From: SpSt-28 sp044343155
GTDB taxonomy: Archaea > Aenigmatarchaeota > Aenigmatarchaeia > CG10238-14 > SpSt-28
NCBI GenBank assembly: GCA_044343155.1
Contig: JAVZSS010000010.1
Coordinates: 1-22,004 of the forward strand
Direction of reading: 5' to 3'
DNA length: 22,004 bases
The position numbers and the translations under genes are program-made. Below the pieces are notes generated by a model. It did no database searches, had not been told where the DNA came from, and was given only the letters and a program-made list of their open reading frames with translations. This document shows positions 1 through 4,820 of this stretch, in pieces. Position 1 is the stretch's first letter. Every line of letters begins with the position of its first letter.

Positions 1-52
1 TAATCTTTTATATTTTATAGTAGCTAGAGAAAGTGGGTTTGCTTTTCTTTCT
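1..52. other. Left flank of CRISPR array, no repeat
   Basis: AT-rich sequence before the first repeat. It is longer than any spacer (35-38 bp) and has no repeat end in it, so the array appears to stop at 53 rather than continue beyond the window. I see no gene or degenerate terminal repeat here. Confidence 0.5.
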
Positions 53-611
53 CTTTCAATCCTACATTAGTCTGATTCTAACTATATATCTTTCTCAAAT
101 TATAAGTATATATACTTTCTTTCAATCCTACATTAGTCTGATTCTAACACAACAAGTATTTGCTTATATTCAAAAAAGAAGTATCTTTCAATCCTACATT
201 AGTCTGATTCTAACTTTCCCAACCATTTTGTATTAAACCACTCGTCCTCCTTTCAATCCTACATTAGTCTGATTCTAACTCTCAAGAAGGAGGAGGTGAG
301 AAAAAATGAACAATAACTTTCAATCCTACATTAGTCTGATTCTAACAGTTCCAACACCATTTTCTTCAGTATAAGTTCTTAACTTTCAATCCTACATTAG
401 TCTGATTCTAACTGATAATTTGCTCCTAACTGTGTAGCTGGAACAGACTTTCAATCCTACATTAGTCTGATTCTAACTAATCAAACAAAAGCAGTTTTTA
501 CTAAAACAATATACTTTCAATCCTACATTAGTCTGATTCTAACCTCTGAGAAAACCTGAGAAGTAATTTTTTGCCATAATCCTTTCAATCCTACATTAGT
601 CTGATTCTAAC
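53..611 (-). CRISPR. CRISPR array, 9 repeats / 8 spacers
   Basis: Nine identical 30-bp repeats lie at 53-82, 119-148, 185-214, 250-279, 317-346, 383-412, 448-477, 514-543 and 582-611. As written on the plus strand each begins CTTTCAATCCTACATT and ends CTGATTCTAAC. The eight spacers are 36, 36, 35, 37, 36, 35, 36 and 38 bp and all differ. The reverse complement of the repeat ends in ATTGAAAG, the 8-nt crRNA 5' handle known from type I/III arrays of Archaeoglobus- and Pyrococcus-like archaea. I therefore infer that the pre-crRNA is made from the minus strand and that the newest spacers are at the right-hand end. No cas gene lies in the window, so the subtype cannot be assigned. No repeat is degenerate, not even the presumed leader-distal one at 53-82. 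Confidence 0.98.
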
Positions 612-700
612 CCGCCTTAAAACTCATTATTATCTGAATAATATTTACATTTTTAATAAAAATATATCGTGGATGTCTAAAAATAGAATTCATTTATAAA
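612..700 (-). promoter_or_regulatory. Probable CRISPR leader with TATA-like box
   Basis: AT-rich non-coding DNA adjoins the last repeat on the side predicted to be leader-proximal. TTTATAAA at 693-700 would act as a TATA box for minus-strand transcription, with start near 670 and about 60 nt of leader RNA before the first repeat. A short inverted repeat, GTGGAT at 669-674 and ATCCAC at 702-707, flanks the presumed start. The assignment rests on repeat orientation and position only. Confidence 0.45.
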
Positions 701-756
701 GATCCACAATTTTCAAAAGCAACAATATTAATAATTGAATGTGTCGACTCAGAATA

Positions 757-773
757 GCTAAAGCGGATTTAGC
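757..773. repeat. Short inverted repeat, possible hairpin
   Basis: GCTAAA (757-762), a 5-nt loop, and TTTAGC (768-773) form a perfect 6-bp stem in the otherwise featureless stretch between the CRISPR leader and the gene at 868. It could be a leader or protein-binding element, or chance in AT-rich DNA. Confidence 0.25.
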
Positions 774-867
774 GAAAACGTCCTTTAATTATCCAAAACT
801 TGTATTTGATAAATTTTCTCACGAAATAACCTACTGTAACCTAAAAAATTTAAAAAATAATTAACCT

Positions 868-1242
868 ATGAAAGAGAGTAAAGTTTTAGAATTTGTGATA
901 AAAGAGGAAGAGAGGGAAGGAAGAAGAGCGATAGATGTAAGTAAATCTAGAAAAGGTTACGATATTGAGTCTTATGATAAAAAAGGGAATGTAAGATACA
1001 TTGAAGTAAAAAGAAGAAACTACCCAAAACAAAGAATTGTATTTTTAACCCTAAACGAATTTATGAATTTTGTTGAAAACGAGAACATGTGGCTTTACGT
1101 TGTATATAAAACAAAGGAAGGAAAGCTGGATATTATTAAATTAAATAGAGAAAAAGTTTTGAAGGGAATAATCCACAAGGTTGTGCTGCATTTCAAACTA
1201 AGTCTAAGTAAAAAAATAGTAGGTAAAGATATATCTAAATAG
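868..1242 (+). CDS. DUF3883-like PD-(D/E)xK nuclease-fold protein
   Basis: A 124-residue basic protein. The pattern G30-Y-D32-I-E-S, then Y-I-E46-V-K48, then L-T-x-N-E matches the DUF3883 core, a PD-(D/E)xK nuclease-like fold found in restriction and defence proteins. D32, E46 and K48 would be the catalytic set, so it may be an active nuclease. In many known proteins this domain is a C-terminal appendage to helicases or large restriction factors; here it stands alone with about 25 extra N-terminal residues. It is the first gene beside the CRISPR leader, which fits a defence role but does not prove one. No Shine-Dalgarno is visible; the start is the first ATG of the frame. The protein has a lysine-rich tail. 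The fold is fairly sure, the substrate unknown. Confidence 0.7.
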   Translation: MKESKVLEFVIKEEEREGRRAIDVSKSRKGYDIESYDKKGNVRYIEVKRRNYPKQRIVFLTLNEFMNFVENENMWLYVVYKTKEGKLDIIKLNREKVLKGIIHKVVLHFKLSLSKKIVGKDISK

Positions 1243-1253
1243 AAATAGTTAAA

Positions 1254-1266
1254 GTTTTTTGCCTTT
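1254..1266 (+). terminator. T-rich tract, possible archaeal terminator
   Basis: GTTTTTTGCCTTT lies 12 nt after the stop codon of the DUF3883-like gene. Archaeal termination commonly uses such U-tracts without a hairpin. A 7-bp inverted repeat (AAGATAA at 1273-1279, TTATCTT at 1287-1293) follows but has no T-run behind it. Confidence 0.3.
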
Positions 1267-1318
1267 AGAACAAAGATAAGTAGAAATTATCTTATACTTC
1301 ACTCATTTCCTAGCAAAA

Positions 1319-1327
1319 TTTAAAAAT
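1319..1327 (+). promoter_or_regulatory. TATA-like box of alaX
   Basis: TTTAAAAAT is centred about 24 nt before the ATG at 1347, the spacing expected for a leaderless archaeal transcript. No Shine-Dalgarno is present, which agrees with leaderless initiation and supports the ATG at 1347 over the TTG at 1341. Confidence 0.45.
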
Positions 1328-1346
1328 AGAAGAATAAGTTTTGATA

Positions 1347-2057
1347 ATGACAGAAGCTTTATACATGAATGATTGTTATTTAACTGAGTTTGAAGCCTAT
1401 GTAATAAAAGTTGAAGGAAACAAAATCTTTTTAGATAAAACTGCTTTTTATCCAACAAGTGGTGGAGTAGAATGTGATAAAGGAGAAATAATATTCGAAA
1501 ATCAAACATTCAAAGTTATTGATGTAAAAAAAGAAAATGGAGAAATAGTTCACTATCTAGATAAAGATGCTTCTAATTTAGCTAATAAAAAAATTATAGG
1601 CAAAATTGATTGGAATAGAAGGTACAAACTTATGAAATTGCATACTGCTGCGCATATAATTTCCGCAATTCTTTACAAAGAATATAACGTATTAATAACT
1701 GGGGGTAATATTTCTGAAGAATATGCTAGAGACGATTTTAATTTACCCTCAGAAAACTGGAAAGAAATAGTTGAAGATTGTGTAAAAAAAGCTAACAAAA
1801 TAGTTGAAGAAGGAAGAAATGTCAAAATTTACTTTTTAAAAAGAGAGGAGGCTTTCAAAATACCTGGAATTGTTAAGTTAGCTGAGAAAATGCCCCCCAA
1901 TTTAGAAATTTTGAGAATTGTGGAAATAGAAGGAATAGATATACAAGCTGATGGAGGACCTCATGTTAAAAACACCAAAGAAATAGGAAAAATTAAGCTA
2001 ATCAAAGCTGAAAATAAGGGAAAAAACAATAGGAGAATCTATTACACAGTAGAATAA
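1347..2057 (+). CDS. alaX: Alanyl-tRNA editing protein AlaX (AlaX-M type)
   Basis: A free-standing trans-editing hydrolase expected to remove serine or glycine from mischarged tRNA-Ala in the cytoplasm. The 236 residues start with a beta-barrel domain containing F-Y-P-T-S-G-G, equivalent to the FYPxGGGQ segment of AlaRS and AlaX-M. The editing domain follows with H99-T-A-A-H103, then D202-G-G-P-H206-V and a C-terminal N-K-G-K-N-N-R-R-I. H99, H103 and H206 are the expected zinc ligands. The fourth ligand position, cysteine in the CGGTH motif of AlaRS, is aspartate here; I believe this occurs in other archaeal AlaX-M proteins but could not check. A TTG six bases upstream is a less likely start. 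The metallophosphoesterase gene follows after 27 nt and may be co-transcribed. Confidence 0.9.
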   Translation: MTEALYMNDCYLTEFEAYVIKVEGNKIFLDKTAFYPTSGGVECDKGEIIFENQTFKVIDVKKENGEIVHYLDKDASNLANKKIIGKIDWNRRYKLMKLHTAAHIISAILYKEYNVLITGGNISEEYARDDFNLPSENWKEIVEDCVKKANKIVEEGRNVKIYFLKREEAFKIPGIVKLAEKMPPNLEILRIVEIEGIDIQADGGPHVKNTKEIGKIKLIKAENKGKNNRRIYYTVE

Positions 2058-2084
2058 TTTTAATTTGTAAAAAAATAATAATGA

Positions 2085-2759
2085 ATGAAAATTGCGGCAA
2101 TTGGTTGTATACATAATGATATAGAAAATTTACCTAATTTGCTAGATAAAGTATTCTCTTATGAACCAGAATTATTGATAATGGTTGGAGACCTAACTGA
2201 TTCAGACTTTATTAAGGGTTTTGATGCAAAAGATATAGCAATAATATTTTTAGAGGAAGTAAAGGCCTACGGAAAAAGTCTATTGGTAGTTCCGGGAACT
2301 TGGGATAAAGATATAATAGATTTTTGGGATAAAGAAAATGTCTCCATACATGGAAAAGGTAGAATTATAAATGGTGTTGGTTTTTATGGTTTTGGTGGTG
2401 CAAAAACACCTTTTAATACCCCCTTTGAACCTAGTGAAAATGAAATTGAAGAAGGTTTGAAAAAAGGTTATAAGGAAATAAAAGATTGTAAAATAAAGAT
2501 ACAAGCTACGCATGCTCCCCCTTTTCAAACAACTTTAGATATAGTTGGGGGGAAACATGTTGGTTCCATTGCGGTTAGAAAAGCTATAGAAGAGTTAAAA
2601 CCAAACGTTGCAATTTGTTCTCATATTCATGAATCTCAAGGAACAGATAATTTAGGAAATACTATAGTTTTAAATGTTGGTAAATTTAGTGACGGATATT
2701 TTGGATTAATTGAAATAGAAAAAGAAAAAATCGATGCTGAAATAGTTAGTTTGATATAG
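2085..2759 (+). CDS. COG2129-type metallophosphoesterase, altered metal ligands
   Basis: A 224-residue calcineurin-like phosphoesterase resembling the archaeal COG2129 family, including the segment T-P-F-N-T-P-F-E-P typical of it. Motif by motif: the D-x-H of motif I is C8-I-H10; motif II G35-D36 is intact; the G-N-x-D of motif III is G71-T72-W-D74; motif IV is T-H143-A-P-P; motif V is S-H180-I-H182-E. Two expected metal ligands, the motif I aspartate and the motif III asparagine, are therefore replaced by Cys and Thr, while the histidines remain. It may bind a different metal, have reduced activity, or act as a binding protein. The substrate is unknown even in intact relatives. It sits between alaX and a winged-helix gene, with no obvious functional link. 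Confidence 0.85.
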   Translation: MKIAAIGCIHNDIENLPNLLDKVFSYEPELLIMVGDLTDSDFIKGFDAKDIAIIFLEEVKAYGKSLLVVPGTWDKDIIDFWDKENVSIHGKGRIINGVGFYGFGGAKTPFNTPFEPSENEIEEGLKKGYKEIKDCKIKIQATHAPPFQTTLDIVGGKHVGSIAVRKAIEELKPNVAICSHIHESQGTDNLGNTIVLNVGKFSDGYFGLIEIEKEKIDAEIVSLI

Positions 2760-2780
2760 CTTCTATAGAAAAGAAAATTA

Positions 2781-2788
2781 TTTAAAAT
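2781..2788 (+). promoter_or_regulatory. TATA-like box of the gene at 2810
   Basis: TTTAAAAT is centred 25-26 nt before the ATG at 2810, with no Shine-Dalgarno between, consistent with a leaderless transcript. Confidence 0.45.
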
Positions 2789-2809
2789 TAAAATTACGAA
2801 ATTTGAAAA

Positions 2810-3211
2810 ATGAGAGAATCAACTGACGAAACCAAAAGCTTACAATCGACTCTTCTCAAATCAAAAATTGAAGATAAAATTGATTTTAATTTTATCTTAA
2901 AATTTGATGTAATAACAATAAAAATACTACAAAAATTTTATGGGAAAGATATAGACCCATTAACAAATGAACTCAATTCTTTCGATTTAAAAAAATTGCA
3001 TAAAATATTGGATATAGAAGGTATGAAAATTAATATTGAAACGTTGAGAAAAAGATTAGATAACCTAGTTTCATTAGGTTTTATAGAAAAAGTTGATACA
3101 TACCCTAGAATATATATGGCTGTTAAAGATATTGAAAAAATAAAAAATATTCAGTCGAAAATTCAACTTTTAAAATCCTTCTTTACTGGAGATAAAGATA
3201 AAGTCGAATAA
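2810..3211 (+). CDS. Winged-helix DNA-binding-like protein
   Basis: A 133-residue protein that I do not recognise as a named family. After a polar N-terminus of about 25 residues, residues 30-110 look like a winged helix. There is a first helix (I-T-I-K-I-L-Q-K-F-Y), a middle helix (L-K-K-L-H-K-I-L), a likely recognition helix (E-T-L-R-K-R-L-D-N-L), then L-G-F-I-E-K-V and an R-I-Y-M-A-V strand forming the wing. A C-terminal lysine-rich helix follows. It is probably a transcriptional regulator. Its own TATA-like box and the hairpin after its stop make it look like a single-gene unit, just upstream of the repeat tract and polymerase operon. Target genes cannot be inferred. Confidence 0.6.
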   Translation: MRESTDETKSLQSTLLKSKIEDKIDFNFILKFDVITIKILQKFYGKDIDPLTNELNSFDLKKLHKILDIEGMKINIETLRKRLDNLVSLGFIEKVDTYPRIYMAVKDIEKIKNIQSKIQLLKSFFTGDKDKVE

Positions 3212-3226
3212 ACTTTCGACATTTTT
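3203..3226 (+). terminator. Hairpin plus T-run terminator
   Basis: GTCGAA (3203-3208), a 6-nt loop and TTCGAC (3215-3220) form a perfect 6-bp stem overlapping the end of the gene, followed by five Ts at 3222-3226. It resembles an intrinsic terminator and would separate this gene from the polymerase operon. Confidence 0.45.
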
Positions 3227-3420
3227 ATGAAGTTTCAAAAATGATTTCAATTGAATTTATAGAGATTATTATCTCTAATTCTTTTAATTTTAAATTTTTT
3301 CTTAAATCAGTAAGCATTTATTTTTATGACCTTTCAAATTTCTTTTTATTTCTTTTTATTTATTATATCTCACTAACACATTTATCTATAATTTTCTTTT
3401 TATTTTGGTCAGTTTTAAAG
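3227..3420. other. AT-rich non-coding stretch, origin- or promoter-like
   Basis: About 190 bp with no credible gene. It is T-rich on the plus strand, with a perfect 10-bp tandem duplication of TCTTTTTATT at 3341-3360 followed by TATTATATCT. An open frame at 3241-3423 translates to a low-complexity Phe/Ile/Ser string, has no start signal, and looks like a by-product of the T-richness. With the repeat tract after it, this makes a 350-bp intergenic gap, by far the longest outside the CRISPR flank. Confidence 0.5.
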
Positions 3421-3560
3421 TGAAACAAATCTTCATTTTTAAATACAAATCTTTTTAATAATTTCCAAATCTTCATAAAAATTTCCAAATCATTTCAAAA
3501 AATTTCAAATCTTCACAATAATTTCCAAAAGTTTTTAATAATTTCCAAAACTTTATTTTA
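3421..3560. repeat. Seven degenerate 20-bp tandem units (iteron-like)
   Basis: Seven consecutive units of exactly 20 bp start at 3421, 3441, 3461, 3481, 3501, 3521 and 3541. The best units read ATTTCCAAATCTTCATAAAA (3461) and ATTTCCAAAAGTTTTTAATA (3521). The first half, ATTTCCAAAT or close to it, is the conserved part and the second half varies. A 20-bp period puts each unit on nearly the same face of the helix. The tract ends 3 bp before the winged-helix gene at 3564, and TTTTTAATA at 3532-3540 could be that gene's TATA box, so a protein bound here would control the operon. It may be an operator array for the adjacent winged-helix protein or an origin-like iteron set. Confidence 0.75.
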
Positions 3561-3563
3561 TTA

Positions 3564-3788
3564 ATGGGAAGAAGACCGTATAGACAAATAATTTACAATT
3601 TGCTACTATCAATACTAAGTGAAGAAATACCACAAAATATAGAAGCTATAAGGAGACATTTATCTATAAAGATTGGAAAAGAGTTGAGTTGGAATACTGT
3701 CAAAAAATATGTGGATGAATTAGTGGAAATGGGAAAAGTTGATAAAATACAAGCTGGTAAAATTTTGATGTATAAGAAAAGAGTTTAA
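3564..3788 (+). CDS. Small winged-helix protein heading the polymerase operon
   Basis: A 74-residue basic protein that is essentially one winged-helix domain. It begins M-G-R-R-P-Y-R-Q, then has a helix with Y-N-L-L-L-S-I-L, a second with N-I-E-A-I-R-R-H-L, a probable recognition helix S-W-N-T-V-K-K-Y-V-D-E-L, and a wing around G-K-V-D-K-I-Q-A-G-K-I-L. It is too short to carry a ligand domain. Its stop overlaps the next start by one base (TAATG), which implies translational coupling to the DP1-like gene. It follows the 20-bp repeat tract directly, so autoregulation or binding of that tract is a natural hypothesis. Whether it also takes part in replication cannot be told from sequence. Confidence 0.75.
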   Translation: MGRRPYRQIIYNLLLSILSEEIPQNIEAIRRHLSIKIGKELSWNTVKKYVDELVEMGKVDKIQAGKILMYKKRV

Positions 3789-4753
3789 TGAAGAGCGAGA
3801 ATATAAGTTTTATGGAGAAGAAAGATTTGGTAAATTATTTTAGAAAAGAAAAAATATTTGTTTCTCCAGAAGCTATAGAAGTACTTCTTACTCATAAGGA
3901 ATTAATAGATAAAGTAGTGGAAAAATGTAAAAAAGAAAATATAGTTGTAGTGACTTATGATGTTTTGAAAGACTTATTGGAAGAAGAAACAAATGTAAAG
4001 ATAGAGTATCCAGAAGAGATAAAGGAGTTTGACATAAATGATGTGCTCTTTCAATTAAAGAGTAGATTCGAGTTTTTATCTCCAATCATAATTCAAAACA
4101 ATCAGTTGAAGGATGTTTACTCCATAAACAGATTATCTAAGATAAAAAAAGATCTAGAAAAATGTACAATAGTTGGAATGGTTAAAGATAAAACAACTTA
4201 CACTTTTACTTTAGAAGATTTTTCAGGAAATGTTGTTATAGGTGGAGAAGCTGAAGATATAGAAAAGTTAAATTTGGACGAAGTTATTGGAGTTGAAGTT
4301 ATTAGGGAAAATGAAAAATTTATGGCCAATAAGTTTTTTTATCCATCATTTTCCTTTTTTAGAAAAATTCCAAAACTAGAAGAAGAGGTTATTTTGAAAA
4401 ATGATGAATTGGTGTTTAGAAATAAAACGTTAAAGATTAAAATCCAAAACGGAGTCAAAATTTTTATTAAAGACGTTAAAGTTTTTATTTTAAAATTTGA
4501 TTTTTTGAAGGATTGTTTTAGAGGCAATTATTTAGAAGATATTTCTTTACTTTTAGAAAAAAGACATCTCAAACCTTCTTTTGTTAATACTGGTAAAATT
4601 TATAAAAATGATTTCTTTTTACTAAGAGAAATTCCCGAGTATGTAATTGTTGTGGATTCTAAGGAAAATTTGAAAAAAATTTACAAAGGTGTTCAAATTT
4701 ATTTTGTGAAAAGTGATTCTCTTCTTTATTTAAAAGAGGGAAAATTTTTATAA
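3788..4753 (+). CDS. Shrunken, inactivated DP1-like DNA polymerase B-subunit
   Basis: A 321-residue protein resembling DP1, the small subunit of archaeal PolD, which is usually about 600 residues. Residues 10-80 match the DP1 N-terminal domain (F-V-S-P-E-A-I-E-V-L-L). Residues 85-190 match the OB region: S-R-F-E-F-L, I-V-G-M-V-K-D-K, L-E-D-F-S-G, L-D-E-V-I-G-V. Of the phosphodiesterase domain only the C-terminal part remains, recognisable by L-L-E-K-R259-H-L-K-P263, corresponding to the DP1 RRHLAP segment, and Y-K-G-V before the end. The D-x-H, G-D and G-N-H-D motifs are absent with their whole segment, and the final G-H-x-H is D-S-K-E. The deletion is internal and both ends are colinear, so this is not a simple frameshift. 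By family knowledge DP1 holds the DP2 C-terminus; here the likely partner is the polymerase encoded 67 bp downstream. Confidence 0.75.
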   Translation: MKSENISFMEKKDLVNYFRKEKIFVSPEAIEVLLTHKELIDKVVEKCKKENIVVVTYDVLKDLLEEETNVKIEYPEEIKEFDINDVLFQLKSRFEFLSPIIIQNNQLKDVYSINRLSKIKKDLEKCTIVGMVKDKTTYTFTLEDFSGNVVIGGEAEDIEKLNLDEVIGVEVIRENEKFMANKFFYPSFSFFRKIPKLEEEVILKNDELVFRNKTLKIKIQNGVKIFIKDVKVFILKFDFLKDCFRGNYLEDISLLLEKRHLKPSFVNTGKIYKNDFFLLREIPEYVIVVDSKENLKKIYKGVQIYFVKSDSLLYLKEGKFL

Positions 4754-4772
4754 AATTCTATTTTGAAAAATA

Positions 4773-4792
4773 TTTTTTCCAATTTTCAAAAA
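4773..4792 (+). repeat. Possible extra copy of the 20-bp element before polB
   Basis: TTTTTTCCAATTTTCAAAAA resembles the TTTCCAAATCTTCAT unit repeated at 3421-3560 and lies 28 bp before the polymerase ATG, next to a TATA-like TTTAAAAA (4796-4803). AT-rich bias makes chance similarity quite possible. Confidence 0.25.
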
Positions 4793-4820
4793 TTTTTTAA
4801 AAAGTATAGTACATTAAAGT

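Noticed and set aside
33..236. Open frame of 67 codons at the left edge
   Set aside because: It lies across CRISPR repeats and translates the repeat three times; it is a by-product of the array.
612..867. tRNA or structured ncRNA next to the array
   Set aside because: No GC-rich folded segment, cloverleaf or conserved T-loop is visible; only two 6-bp inverted repeats.
1303..1509. Minus-strand frame opposite alaX
   Set aside because: Low-complexity Leu/His-rich shadow of a clearly recognised gene on the other strand. The same applies to the minus frames at 2280-2528, 3888-4085, 4339-4527, 8663-8854, 11632-11913, 17635-17850, 18829-19026 and 19958-20140, and the plus frame at 14891-15091.
3241..3423. 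60-codon hydrophobic frame between 3241 and 3423
   Set aside because: Low-complexity Phe/Ile/Ser/Tyr translation of T-rich DNA, no start signal, runs into the repeat tract; probably not a gene, though a small membrane peptide cannot be fully excluded.
3421..3560. Repeat tract as a second CRISPR array
   Set aside because: Units are contiguous, 20 bp long and degenerate, with no unique spacers and no similarity to the repeat at 53-611.
3788..4753. DP1-like gene as a frameshifted or truncated pseudogene
   Set aside because: The missing part is internal, both flanks are in one frame, and the 67 bp after the stop carry no further DP1 sequence.
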